Source: Bacteroidia bacterium 43-41 (GTDB taxonomy: Bacteria > Bacteroidota > Bacteroidia > Bacteroidales > Dysgonomonadaceae). From it: a stretch of 64,000 nucleotides of DNA. The notes beneath the pieces are model-generated. The model saw only the letters and a program-made list of their open reading frames with translations. It was not told where the DNA came from and did no database searches. The position numbers were made by a program, and so were the translations under genes. Shown here in pieces: positions 9,142 to 19,014 of the stretch. The stretch lies in assembly GCA_001898165.1 (NCBI GenBank), contig MKTD01000050.1:1-64000 (forward strand). The letters are read 5' to 3'. Position 1 is the stretch's first letter. Each line of letters begins with the position of its first letter.

Positions 9142-10758
9142 TCAATTACCCCAAGCCGTGTCTTGTGTGATTTGCTTGTTCGCGTTTATCTCACTCGATG
9201 GAATAGGCAGGTTGTAAAATTTATCATTCCACTGAAAACCGCCCACCCTTGGCCATTCTTCCTTCAAAGTGCCCCATCTTTTTAGATCGAAATAACGATA
9301 GCAATCTTCCGTGAAAAACTCAACGCGTGACTCGTAATTTATCGCTTCCATTGCCTCCTGTTTTGACGTTACTTTGAAAGCAGGAAGTATTTCATTATCT
9401 GTTATATTTGCGGGTAAATATTTATCTGGATTCGATTTTGCAAAATTTCGTGCCCGAGCACGTGTTCTCTCCAGATACTGATTACATCTAGCAAAATCGG
9501 GATTTGACTTTAACGCGTAGGCTTCGGCCAATAACAGATAAACTCTCGGCAAACGAATCAAAGTATTATCGACTCTCTGATTCCAAGTGTCTTCTCCATA
9601 CCAAACGCCACGTTTCTGAATGTCGTACCCTGTGACATTATTAACTAACCAATTTTTATTCCATTTCAACTGAATGCCTTTTGTTGTAACAACATCATCC
9701 ATAATGGTGAAAAATGTTGCATCGAAACGGGGGTCTCTATATTTCCATTCTTCAGCCGGATTATAATAAGGCGAATTTCCGGATATTTTTTTCCCGTCAA
9801 TAGTCTGGAAAAAATCAACAAATTCTTTGGAAGGATAAAAGTAATCTCCCGAATAAGTATCGCCTCGCATAATACGCCCTTGATCACCCAACACTTCTAT
9901 CGTTCCATAGTAATATTCCCTATACGTTTCTACACCGGGACCATATCCAATTGAAAAAATGATTTCAGAATTACCTTCAAAATCAACACGTAAAACATTT
10001 CCGGGATTATCCAAGAGTTGGTATCCAAGTTTTTCCACCTCTTCTCCTGCTGCAATTGCCTTGTCGTACTCTTTGGTGTATACATACAATTCACAAAGCG
10101 TTGAATAGGCCGCGCCTTTTGTAGCGCGATTGTAAAACTTGCTGTCCCATTTTGCAGGGAGATTTAATGTTGCAAATTCCAGATCGGGTATAATAATGTT
10201 TTTGATAATTTCATTCTGCGGAGTTTTGGGTAATTGGACCTCGCTTTCGTCATTAGGGTTTTTAACCGATGCTGCCCTTAGCGGAATATCACCATAAAAA
10301 CGGATGAGCCTGAAATACCAGAATGCCCTGATAAAGTGCATTTCGGCAAGAAATTTATTTCTATCATTATCACTGATAATTTCATTCTTCATCTGCTCTA
10401 CACCGCGTATGTTATTGTTACATATTGCAATAGCAGAATAACCCCTTTCCCAAATACCATTAACAATATTTGCTTCGTTGGGATTGAACGAGGCAGTATA
10501 AAAAGCTTGGGCATCTTTTAATCCCGATGACGAAAAATCACCGGTCATTCCTAATTCAAGTTGTGCGTCTGCCCAATGTCTGTTAAGGTTTTGAAGTGTT
10601 GAATAACAGGCCGTCGCTGCTAAATCGGCATGTTCTGCTTTCGTAAAAAAGGTGCTTTCATTCAAGGAGCCATAAGGGTTCCTATCCAAAAAACTATCCA
10701 TGCAGCTTACACAAAAGAGTGCAAATAATCCGGTAATAAAGTATATATATTTTTTCAT
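9142..10758 (-). CDS. SusD/RagB family nutrient-binding outer membrane lipoprotein
   Basis: Lipobox FCVSCMDSFLD; RAFWYFRLIRFYGDIPL; RVYLLLAEAYA; C-terminal LPIPSSEINANKQITQ. Confidence 0.95.
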   Translation of the reverse strand: MKKYIYFITGLFALFCVSCMDSFLDRNPYGSLNESTFFTKAEHADLAATACYSTLQNLNRHWADAQLELGMTGDFSSSGLKDAQAFYTASFNPNEANIVNGIWERGYSAIAICNNNIRGVEQMKNEIISDNDRNKFLAEMHFIRAFWYFRLIRFYGDIPLRAASVKNPNDESEVQLPKTPQNEIIKNIIIPDLEFATLNLPAKWDSKFYNRATKGAAYSTLCELYVYTKEYDKAIAAGEEVEKLGYQLLDNPGNVLRVDFEGNSEIIFSIGYGPGVETYREYYYGTIEVLGDQGRIMRGDTYSGDYFYPSKEFVDFFQTIDGKKISGNSPYYNPAEEWKYRDPRFDATFFTIMDDVVTTKGIQLKWNKNWLVNNVTGYDIQKRGVWYGEDTWNQRVDNTLIRLPRVYLLLAEAYALKSNPDFARCNQYLERTRARARNFAKSNPDKYLPANITDNEILPAFKVTSKQEAMEAINYESRVEFFTEDCYRYFDLKRWGTLKEEWPRVGGFQWNDKFYNLPIPSSEINANKQITQDTAWGN

Positions 10759-10783
10759 CTGTTTGTTTTTTTGATTTTACCTT

Positions 10784-13700
10784 TTAAAATGACAAACTTA
10801 AACCCACTAATAAAATTCTTGCAGTTGGATAATCTCCGCCCCAATTTGTATAGTGTCCGACAGCATTACCGTTTTCAGGATCAAACCCGTCAAATTCTTT
10901 TGTTGTAAAAGTAAGGAGATTTTCTCCCGACAAAAAGATACGTGCAGCCACAGCTTCGAACTGATGTCTATAACCCAATGTCAAAGATTTTAATTTTACA
11001 AAAGATGTGTTCGACGTCATTAAATCGGTCATTTCTTCGTATGATTCAGCCTGAATCATCGCTGGATATTTCCCTGCCGGATCAGTCCCCGATGTCCACC
11101 TGTTATCGTACCATTTGCGGCTTGCATTTCTGTTGGGGAATCTGTTTTGAAAAGACATGGGAGAATGTTGTCTTCTACCGAAAACGCCTGAAAAAACCGA
11201 GTTGAAATCAATGTTTTTCCATTCTGCTGAAAGAGTTAAACCTGTTTGTACTTTCGGTATATAACTTCCCAGAAACACCCTGTCGGCGCCTGTTATTTTA
11301 CCGTCGTTATTGGTATCAATGTACTGAAGGCGTCCAATCTTGGCATTACCTTGTCCCATTTTCTTTAGTTTATCGGCTTCCTCTTTGGATGTAATCACAT
11401 CTCCGGTCTTATAACCATACAACGAAGCTACAGGCCAGCCAACCTTGTTAATAGATGCACCTCCATATGGAAGAGTCGTTATTTCTTCATCAACTCCGGA
11501 ACTGAGTTTCAGTATTTTGTTATTGAGGAATGAAATATTCCCTGAAATGCCGTACTTGAAATCATTCACATTTCCGTTATAATTGACTTCTAAATCGATT
11601 CCTTTATTTTGAACTTTCGCGTAGTTAACATTCGGGGCTCCCATTCCAACAGAAGGAGGCAATACCATCGACCTTAAAATGCCATCTGTGTTTTTCAAAA
11701 AAGCATCGGCGGTTATGGCCAGACGGCCACTGAAGAGGCCTATATCAATACCCACATTCGTGACGGTGGTTGTTTCCCATTTCAGATTTTTATTGGATAA
11801 ACTCGATTGCGAATAGCCCGAATAGAGAGCCTGAGTAATTTCCTTCGTTCCAAAAATTACATTTTTCTTCGAAACAGAGGCGATAGTAGGGTACCACGAC
11901 CCAATGGACTGATTTCCTAATTGTCCCCAGGATGCTCTCAACTTCAAGTTCGAAATAATGTTGGATTTAAAAAATTGCTCTTCCGATATTCTCCAGGCTC
12001 CTGAAAAAGATGGAAAAACGCCCCATTGATTGCTGCCTTTAAAACGAGAAGATCCATCGGCTCTTATATTAAATCCAAACAGATACCTTCCTTGATAGTC
12101 ATAATTGATACGTCCGAAATAGGATCCCAGGGCCAGTTCATTTTTACCTCCGGTAATGGTTTTATCCGTAGAGTTTGTCCCCCCGTTTAATACCTGCATG
12201 TTTGATACTTCCGATACAAAATCCTTTACTTTTCCATACATATTATCGGTTGTATAGAGCTGTTGCGAAACGCCTCCCATCGCATTAATTGTATGCCCTC
12301 CGGTAAAATTCTTGTCGAAGTAGAGTAAATAATCGGTTACCCACATAAGGTCTTTTGCGCGTTCCTCCGTATAACTGTTTGTGTTATTAGTCTGACCGCC
12401 GTCATTATAGATTGGGGAGAAAAGTTTATATTCGTTAAAGCCAATATCGACACCTCCATTAAAGCGAAATTTTAAAAATTCGGTGAATTTGAATTCTACA
12501 AACATATTGTCCAGTAATCTATAATTGTTGTTGGTTGGATACTGCCACCCTGCTTCTGCAATGGCATTTTTAGAACTCGTGAATCTTGAGTCCGGTTCAC
12601 CGTAAGAGCCGTCTTGGTCGAAAGCAGGTGTCACAGGGGCATTGAATATGACGTCGGATAATCGGTTGTCCTTGTCTCCCTGAGTGTAACGGTAGGCCAG
12701 CTGAGTGTTATTACCTACGGTTAAAAATTTTCCGAAATTTCCTTCAACATTTGCTCTGAATGACGCTTTCTGAAATGAGGTGTTTAACCCAATCCCGTCC
12801 TGATTTAAATACTCTCCCGATAAATAGTACCTTGACGTTTTGCTCCCGCCCGAAATGCTTGCGTTCAGATTATATGTCGGGGCAGTTTTGTAGATATAAT
12901 CACTCCAGCGTGTCCCGCTCCCGAAAGATGCCGGATCAAGCCCGTCGTATTTAGTCGTGGGATCACCCCCGTCGATAGCCTTTTTGTTGTCCCGCATTTC
13001 TAAAATCGCTGATACAAATTCAGTAGCATCAAGTATTTCCATAATATGAGAAGGCTGCTGTATCCCATATGTAGTGTTGACCATTAGTTTAGATTTACCC
13101 TCTTTCCCCATTTTGGTTGTAATCAAAATAACGCCGTTTGCTGCTCGCGAACCGTAAATTGCGGCAGAGGACGCATCTTTTAATACATTGACACTTTCAA
13201 TGTCACCCGGATTTAAAGATTCCAGGCCGGAACTTACAGGAGAACCGTCAATGATAATAAGAGGCTTGTTATCCCCGCTGCCAAAAGTTCCTATGCCCCT
13301 GATACTTACAGATGTTTCTGTGCCGGGAAAACCACTGTTGCTTAAAATTGATATCCCCGACATCTTACCTTGGAAGGCTTCACCCACGGATATGTTTGAG
13401 TTAATCGTCAGGTTGTCCCCGCTTAACGTTGATGTGGCACCCATTAAGTCACTCTTCTTCATAGTGCCATACCCTACTACAACAAGCTCGTCCAGTGTTT
13501 TAGTGTCTTCTTTTAATGTGATATTGAGATTTTTTCCCGCAACAGTTGTCACATCTTGCGGCAGATAACCGATATAGGATATTTGTAATGTGGCATTGGC
13601 AGGGATCTCAATCGAAAAATTGCCATCCACATCCGTCACCGTACCGTTGTTTGGCGTTCCTTTCTCAATAACATTGGCACCAATAACAGGTTCGCCTTTC

Positions 13701-14122
13701 TCATCAATAATTTTTCCGGTAACAGTTTTTGTGGTAACAATTCTGTCCGTTTCCTGCTGTTTTTGTGCTGCAGGTGGCGTTTTGCTGACCGAAATAGTGT
13801 TATCTGTTTTATGGAACTGGAGGCCGGTTTGTGCTGCTATCTGATCCAGTAAAGACTGAATGGTGGTATTCTTAGCGTTAATGGATACGTGTGGGGCCCT
13901 GTCTATTGTTTCCTGGTCGTAAAAAAATTTGTAGTTTGTCAACGTGCTGATTTTATTCAACACGATAATCAGCGATTCGTTTTGCGTTTTTAACGTAATA
14001 TTTTTGTCTTTAATGGTTTGAGCTGCTACAGGGAGTATGGTAAAAAAACATATCAACCATAAAAAAACAAAAAAAAGGGGTTGTTTTCCGTGTTTTTGTT
14101 TTTCAAAATTAATTATATTCAT
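10784..14122 (-). CDS. SusC/RagA family TonB-linked outer membrane receptor with N-terminal STN domain
   Basis: STN-like region (ITLKTQNESLIIVLNKISTLTNYKFFYDQ); carboxypeptidase-D-like GKIIDEKGEPVIGANV; plug SVNVLKDASSAAIYGSRAANGVILITTK. Confidence 0.96.
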   Translation of the reverse strand: MNIINFEKQKHGKQPLFFVFLWLICFFTILPVAAQTIKDKNITLKTQNESLIIVLNKISTLTNYKFFYDQETIDRAPHVSINAKNTTIQSLLDQIAAQTGLQFHKTDNTISVSKTPPAAQKQQETDRIVTTKTVTGKIIDEKGEPVIGANVIEKGTPNNGTVTDVDGNFSIEIPANATLQISYIGYLPQDVTTVAGKNLNITLKEDTKTLDELVVVGYGTMKKSDLMGATSTLSGDNLTINSNISVGEAFQGKMSGISILSNSGFPGTETSVSIRGIGTFGSGDNKPLIIIDGSPVSSGLESLNPGDIESVNVLKDASSAAIYGSRAANGVILITTKMGKEGKSKLMVNTTYGIQQPSHIMEILDATEFVSAILEMRDNKKAIDGGDPTTKYDGLDPASFGSGTRWSDYIYKTAPTYNLNASISGGSKTSRYYLSGEYLNQDGIGLNTSFQKASFRANVEGNFGKFLTVGNNTQLAYRYTQGDKDNRLSDVIFNAPVTPAFDQDGSYGEPDSRFTSSKNAIAEAGWQYPTNNNYRLLDNMFVEFKFTEFLKFRFNGGVDIGFNEYKLFSPIYNDGGQTNNTNSYTEERAKDLMWVTDYLLYFDKNFTGGHTINAMGGVSQQLYTTDNMYGKVKDFVSEVSNMQVLNGGTNSTDKTITGGKNELALGSYFGRINYDYQGRYLFGFNIRADGSSRFKGSNQWGVFPSFSGAWRISEEQFFKSNIISNLKLRASWGQLGNQSIGSWYPTIASVSKKNVIFGTKEITQALYSGYSQSSLSNKNLKWETTTVTNVGIDIGLFSGRLAITADAFLKNTDGILRSMVLPPSVGMGAPNVNYAKVQNKGIDLEVNYNGNVNDFKYGISGNISFLNNKILKLSSGVDEEITTLPYGGASINKVGWPVASLYGYKTGDVITSKEEADKLKKMGQGNAKIGRLQYIDTNNDGKITGADRVFLGSYIPKVQTGLTLSAEWKNIDFNSVFSGVFGRRQHSPMSFQNRFPNRNASRKWYDNRWTSGTDPAGKYPAMIQAESYEEMTDLMTSNTSFVKLKSLTLGYRHQFEAVAARIFLSGENLLTFTTKEFDGFDPENGNAVGHYTNWGGDYPTARILLVGLSLSF

Positions 14123-14129
14123 AACTTTG
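14122..14129 (+). promoter_or_regulatory. Promoter -7-like box antisense to the susC start
   Basis: TAACTTTG on + strand overlapping the susC start codon; TTTG at 14095-14098 (23-nt spacing, slightly long). Confidence 0.45.
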
Positions 14130-14134
14130 TGATG

Positions 14135-14254
14135 TTTAACGATTTTATTAGAATTTTTAAACGGGTAATTACAACTTGCCGCGCATTATTGAACGTAGTG
14201 TTGGCGTAATAATTACCGATAGAGCGACTACCCTCCCGTAGTTGCTCTTTTTTG
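14135..14254 (+). ncRNA. Candidate cis-antisense sRNA opposite the susC 5'UTR (DonS-like arrangement)
   Basis: Downstream of TAACTTTG; contains GGTAATTA...TAATTACC pairing; ends in terminator hairpin plus T-run. Confidence 0.5.
14221..14254 (+). terminator. Intrinsic terminator oriented against the sigma/fecR/susCD genes
   Basis: AGAGCGACTAC pairs with GTAGTTGCTCT (one G-T), loop CCTCCC, then TTTTTT on the + strand only. Confidence 0.8.
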
Positions 14255-14303
14255 TAATGCCGGGGTTCGATGTTTCTATGTCATAGGCAAGAAAATTAAA
14301 AGA

Positions 14304-15290
14304 TTACTGTTTCTTATAAAGCACTATCTGGTTATTTTCTTTCTTAAATGTTATCTCACTGGCAAACTCAAGAGACTGTAAGACAGACTCAAGAGATTGG
14401 TTGTCGTGCTCACCGGAAATAAGGTTGTTAAATTCCTGCCCTTCACTGAAGATGATGCGGCAATTGTAAACCCGCTCCAATTCCCGAACAACATCCCGAA
14501 TGGGAGTGTGGTTAAATCTCAGCCAGCCCTTCCTCCAGACCGCTGCTTCGCTATAATTTTTTTGCTTGTTGAAATCTCCCGATAACGTGTTTACGGTCAT
14601 TTGTTCTTTTGCGGTAAGCTGTACGCTGGCGCCCTGCATTTCAACCTTCACTTTTCCCCGCTCCACATCTACGGCGACAAGATCGTCTGTTTCATACGAT
14701 TTTACATTAAATGCCGTTCCCAAAACACGAACATCAAAATACCCGGTAGCTACAATAAATGGTTTGGCGGCGTCTTTTGCCACATCAAAATACGCTTCAC
14801 CTTGAAGCTTCACCTTGCGTTGCCGGCAATTGACGAATTTAACGGGGTAGCTTAGTTGAGAGCAAGAGTTTAATACAACGGTGGAGCCGTCGGGCAACAA
14901 GAATTGCTTCTTTTCTCCAAAACCGGTATGAATTTCTGTGTATGCTGTGACGGCATTGTTTTTTCCATTAAAAAGATAGGAGAAGGTGAGGATTATTGCG
15001 ATAACTGCGGCTACCGACCCTGCAACCAGTAATACCCGTTTCACGTGGGGAGCGTTTCTTTTTTTGATGCGTTTCAACAGTAAACGCGCTTCTTGTTTGT
15101 ACCTCTCTTTTTCGATGTGTGTACAAGAAGGCTGAATGGTAGTTTCCTCCCATATTTCGACTGTCATGTTTTCCACCGTTTGTCTGTTGGCGGAGTCTTT
15201 TATATCAGAAAAGAAACTTTCAGCTTCATCGCAGCTGTAAACTCCATTCAAAAAATGTCTGAAAGTTATTCTTTTGTTATTTTTTTGCAT
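14304..15290 (-). CDS. FecR-family anti-sigma factor
   Basis: Single TM; FGEKKQFLLPDGSTVVLNSCSQLSYP; VDVERGKVKVEM; C-terminal YNCRIIFSEG. Confidence 0.94.
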   Translation of the reverse strand: MQKNNKRITFRHFLNGVYSCDEAESFFSDIKDSANRQTVENMTVEIWEETTIQPSCTHIEKERYKQEARLLLKRIKKRNAPHVKRVLLVAGSVAAVIAIILTFSYLFNGKNNAVTAYTEIHTGFGEKKQFLLPDGSTVVLNSCSQLSYPVKFVNCRQRKVKLQGEAYFDVAKDAAKPFIVATGYFDVRVLGTAFNVKSYETDDLVAVDVERGKVKVEMQGASVQLTAKEQMTVNTLSGDFNKQKNYSEAAVWRKGWLRFNHTPIRDVVRELERVYNCRIIFSEGQEFNNLISGEHDNQSLESVLQSLEFASEITFKKENNQIVLYKKQ

Positions 15291-15373
15291 ATTGTCAACT
15301 CAAAGGAAAAATATATTCCTTTATTAAGTAATACACTTGGAAGAATAAATACTGGGGTGTTATTAATTTTATT

Positions 15374-15985
15374 TCACATATTTAAGCAAATCAGAATCAA
15401 GAAGAGATCGATTAATTGTTCAGGATATTTGGATAAAAATGTTTTGATGCTTTTTAAGGATAAGGAAATGTGTTCCTGGACAGTATAAACAGATAAGTTC
15501 AGTTTCTCAGCGATTTCCTTGTGTGACATTTCCTCCTCACGACTCATTTTGAAAATTTCGCGTTGACGGGGTGTTAGTGACTCCAGGGATTTATTAATAA
15601 TCAAATTTAGGTCATCGAAAAGAACTTTTCTGCCGGTTTCTTCATCGTAGTCAATGGACTGTGACAGGATGTGGTTTCTTAACTTCTCTTCTTGCTGGAT
15701 ATTGCGGATTAAATTCAACATCCGGTTGCGGATAATGGTATAGAGATAGGATGAAAATGATTGTTCGGGATCAATTACCCGCCTGCTTTGCCAAACAGCA
15801 GCAAAAACATCTTGAAAGATGTCTTCGGCAAATTCATACGATTTCACAAATTTCATTGCAAAATAAATCAACCGGTTTTTATAATTGGCATACAGTTCGC
15901 AAAATGCCTCTTCGTCACCGTTAATCAGACGGATAACAAGTTCTTTTTCATGCATGTCCGGTTGAATAATATTCATAAATTTCAC
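15374..15985 (-). CDS. ECF RNA polymerase sigma-70 factor, Bacteroidetes type
   Basis: Region 2 FAMKFVKSYEFAEDIFQDVFAAVW; region 4 LTPRQREIFKMSREEEMSHKEIAEKLNLSVYTVQEHI. Confidence 0.95.
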   Translation of the reverse strand: MKFMNIIQPDMHEKELVIRLINGDEEAFCELYANYKNRLIYFAMKFVKSYEFAEDIFQDVFAAVWQSRRVIDPEQSFSSYLYTIIRNRMLNLIRNIQQEEKLRNHILSQSIDYDEETGRKVLFDDLNLIINKSLESLTPRQREIFKMSREEEMSHKEIAEKLNLSVYTVQEHISLSLKSIKTFLSKYPEQLIDLFLILICLNM

Positions 15986-15995
15986 CTTGATTTTG

Positions 15996-16003
15996 CAAAG
16001 TTA
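15996..16003 (-). promoter_or_regulatory. Promoter -7 box for ECF sigma gene
   Basis: CAAAGTTA on + strand = TAACTTTG on - strand, just upstream of the start. Confidence 0.5.
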
Positions 16004-16039
16004 CAATTATAAAATAAAAATAATGTTAAAGGGGCATTT

Positions 16040-16921
16040 TTATTCCATCATAAAGCCTATGAGTGGCTGTTTTTCAGGAAAAATATGACTGTAATCTATT
16101 GTAAATGTGGATGTTTTATACCCAAGAAGCAATTGGACCAACGCATCTGTTTCCAGGTTGTAGCGCACAACCTTTTCGGGGTTGCTTCTGGCGACTTTCC
16201 CTTTTTCTATCACAAAAACGGCATTATTTTTCCTGATGAGCGGATCAGAAATTTTTACAGAAATTTGTGTTTCAGGATACTTTTTTGCAAAAACTGCCAA
16301 CAGCTTTTCTGCATCTATAACGCGCGACATACCCATCAGGCTTCTTTTTACCGGAAAATCAAACAATGCGGCTTCTTCCACAATTGCCTGAAAATCTTCG
16401 GGTGACTTTTGTACTGTCATATCGCGGCGGCGAAAAAAAGAATCGAATGTTTCGTAAGCGGCTTTAAGATTGTCCGATTCGGAAATAATTTCCCGTAAAT
16501 CGGGAAGGGGCGCTCCTGCGTCAAAAGTTTGAATAAAACCAAACTGCCTGTAAAACTTCATTACCGATTCTTCCTGCGGAACCAGAATCGCCAGCGGGAC
16601 TCCGTTTTTATCCATTTCATTGAAAGATTTTTCGATCAAAGCGCCCATAAATCCCTTTCGCCTGGCTTCCGGCAATGTGCATAACCCGGAAAAATAGGCA
16701 ATGGGGATTTCCCCGCCGTGAAACGAAAAATTGAACGGAAGCATTTGCAGGGAAGAGACCGCTTTTTCTTTGTCTTTTTCTTCGTCGAAATAGATCAAGG
16801 TGTTTTCGTTTCGGTATTTCTCCCGGAAATAAATCTCCATATATTCGTCGGAATCGCCGAAAACGGTTTTCCACATATTGTAAACCTGCTGTTTGGTTGT
16901 ATCGTCGGCGAATCGTATCAT
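16040..16921 (-). CDS. GNAT family N-acetyltransferase (Eis-like)
   Basis: YFSGLCTLPEARRKGFMGALIEKSF acetyl-CoA binding region; 293 aa. Confidence 0.8.
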   Translation of the reverse strand: MIRFADDTTKQQVYNMWKTVFGDSDEYMEIYFREKYRNENTLIYFDEEKDKEKAVSSLQMLPFNFSFHGGEIPIAYFSGLCTLPEARRKGFMGALIEKSFNEMDKNGVPLAILVPQEESVMKFYRQFGFIQTFDAGAPLPDLREIISESDNLKAAYETFDSFFRRRDMTVQKSPEDFQAIVEEAALFDFPVKRSLMGMSRVIDAEKLLAVFAKKYPETQISVKISDPLIRKNNAVFVIEKGKVARSNPEKVVRYNLETDALVQLLLGYKTSTFTIDYSHIFPEKQPLIGFMME

Positions 16922-16926
16922 AGCGG

Positions 16927-17874
16927 TTAGTTTTTGAGCCGGGCGTTGTATTTCTCAAGCAGAATATCGGGTTGGTATGAAAGCTTGGCATGGCGCAGAT
17001 TTTCAATCCCCATATCTTCTTCACGATTCACATAGGTGAACCCGGCTGTTTCGTTCTCGATAAATTGCTGATTGATGATGGTGTAGGCACCGTGAATGGT
17101 GGTGAATGCCTTTTCCACATGAACAATAAAAGTATCTCTTGTAAGCGGCTCACCGATGGTGAATGCGGCAATTTCGCTGTTCACGCATATTAACCCGCCT
17201 TTAAGTCCTAAGTATTCAAAATTTTCAAGCATCAGCGTGGTGGCAAAATCGTCGTAAACCAACGATGGCTCTTTCTCATCTATATTGATCTGCATCCATT
17301 TGTCGAGCATCTCTTTACATTCTTTTACCAACATCGGGTTCCCGGTCAGCGACTTGTATTTCCATTCGTTTTCGCGCTTAAACCTGTTGATGTGATTCCT
17401 TTTGCTTTGTAGTTTTTTCCCGGTAAGGTTTATCAGTTTCTCCGTTGTGTAAATATAGTCCGACACGCTGCGGTTGAGTTTATAATCGAAAATACCGGGC
17501 ATTGCCGCTTCAATCTCATCCATCATCTCCCCGGTCAACCCCCTGATTTGAAAAACCGTATCAAATTGTTTGTGATCGTCCATGATGATCTCTATGGCTT
17601 CCTTTATCTTGTCACCGCCAATAGGTTTCAGGTAGGAATTCCGGTTGTTGTTGTCCCTGAACCGGATAAAAAGCCATTCGTCGGCGGTCGCGTATTCAGT
17701 GTTGAACTTCTTTCCCCAGCTGTACAGGTTGGTAAAACAGAGATCCGAGGCTCTGTAATTCTGTTGGCAGAGACGCGAATTGATAATGTCTTTGTCTTTT
17801 AGTTCTATGGTTTTAAATGCTAGCATAAAATCGGCTGCTTTCGTTATGATTATTGAGTGAGAACAATTTTTCAT
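16927..17874 (-). CDS. DUF2156 (LPG synthetase C-terminal-like) protein
   Basis: CFTNLYSWGKKFNTEYA; GKKLQSKRNHINRFKRE; FTYVNREEDMGIENLRHAKLSYQP. Confidence 0.85.
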   Translation of the reverse strand: MKNCSHSIIITKAADFMLAFKTIELKDKDIINSRLCQQNYRASDLCFTNLYSWGKKFNTEYATADEWLFIRFRDNNNRNSYLKPIGGDKIKEAIEIIMDDHKQFDTVFQIRGLTGEMMDEIEAAMPGIFDYKLNRSVSDYIYTTEKLINLTGKKLQSKRNHINRFKRENEWKYKSLTGNPMLVKECKEMLDKWMQINIDEKEPSLVYDDFATTLMLENFEYLGLKGGLICVNSEIAAFTIGEPLTRDTFIVHVEKAFTTIHGAYTIINQQFIENETAGFTYVNREEDMGIENLRHAKLSYQPDILLEKYNARLKN

Positions 17875-17939
17875 GCGAAAAGTTTAACAAAAAACGGAAT
17901 GATGCTCTCATTCCGTCTGAAACCAGGGGGTCTTGTGTT

Positions 17940-18959
17940 TTAAAACTTTTTGAACCCTACAATTTTCCGGACTGCGGTAATTGTTTTCGATGCGCTTTCG
18001 CGTGCTTTTTCGGCCCCTTCTTTGGTGACTTTCCGCAGATAGGCATCGTCTTTCTCAATTTCCAGAATTCGCTCACGGATTGGCGAAGTAACTTTGATAA
18101 TGTCTCCGGCCAGTTGTTTTTTCATATCTCCGTAACGAATTTCGCAACTGTTCCATTTGTTTTCGTAATGTTGAACCACATCGGGAGTTGAAACTGCACG
18201 CATGATGGTAAACAGGTTCTCTATGTAATCCGGCTTGACGGAATTCGGCTCGGTTGGCCCGGAATCGGTAAGAGCGCGCTTTACTTTCTTTTCGATCTCC
18301 TTGGGTGAATCTGCCAGGTAAATGGCATTGCCTTCCGATTTCCCCATTTTCCCGCTTCCATCCAGCCCGGGAATTTTTATCAGCTCTTCCCCGAAATTGT
18401 ATGCAACAGGTTCTTTAAAATATTCCACGCCGTAAAAATTGTTGAACCGGCGGGCAAATTTGCGGGTCATCTCCAGATGCTGCTCCTGGTCTTTTCCCAC
18501 AGGCACCTTGTCGGCGTTATGAATAAGGATATCGGCAGCCATCAACGTGGGATAGGTGAGTAATCCCGCATTCACGTTTTCGGGTTGTTTCCTCGCTTTT
18601 TCCTTGAACGATGTGGTTTTTGCAAGTTCACCCAAGTAAGCGTGCATGTTCAGGTAGAGATATAACTCGATGGTTTCCGGCACGTCGCTTTGAATGTAAA
18701 TGACAGACCTTTCGGGATCGATGCCTGCAGCCAAGTAGTCCACCAATACATTTTTGACGTTTTCGTGTAAATATTTTGGATTGGGGTGTGTGGTGAGTGA
18801 GTGGATATCGGCAATAAAAAAGAAACACCTGTTTTCGTCCTGCATCCGGATGAAATTGCGCAGCGCACCGAAATAATTTCCTAAATGTAAATTTCCCGTT
18901 GACCGGATTCCACTGAGTACTGTATCCATATTGAAATTGATTGTTTTTTCGAAATGCAA
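17940..18959 (-). CDS. trpS: Tryptophan--tRNA ligase
   Basis: SGIRSTGNLHLGNYFGAL (HIGH); GSGKMGKSEGNAIYL (KMSKS). Confidence 0.96.
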   Translation of the reverse strand: MHFEKTINFNMDTVLSGIRSTGNLHLGNYFGALRNFIRMQDENRCFFFIADIHSLTTHPNPKYLHENVKNVLVDYLAAGIDPERSVIYIQSDVPETIELYLYLNMHAYLGELAKTTSFKEKARKQPENVNAGLLTYPTLMAADILIHNADKVPVGKDQEQHLEMTRKFARRFNNFYGVEYFKEPVAYNFGEELIKIPGLDGSGKMGKSEGNAIYLADSPKEIEKKVKRALTDSGPTEPNSVKPDYIENLFTIMRAVSTPDVVQHYENKWNSCEIRYGDMKKQLAGDIIKVTSPIRERILEIEKDDAYLRKVTKEGAEKARESASKTITAVRKIVGFKKF

Positions 18960-19014
18960 AGATAATAAATATTTACGAGTTGTGATTTGATGGGGATGAA
19001 TGAAACAATTTTCT

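Noticed and set aside
14256-14290. GGGGTTCGATG reminiscent of a tRNA T-arm
   Set aside because: No acceptor, D or anticodon stems fit around it; no tRNA was recognised anywhere in the window.
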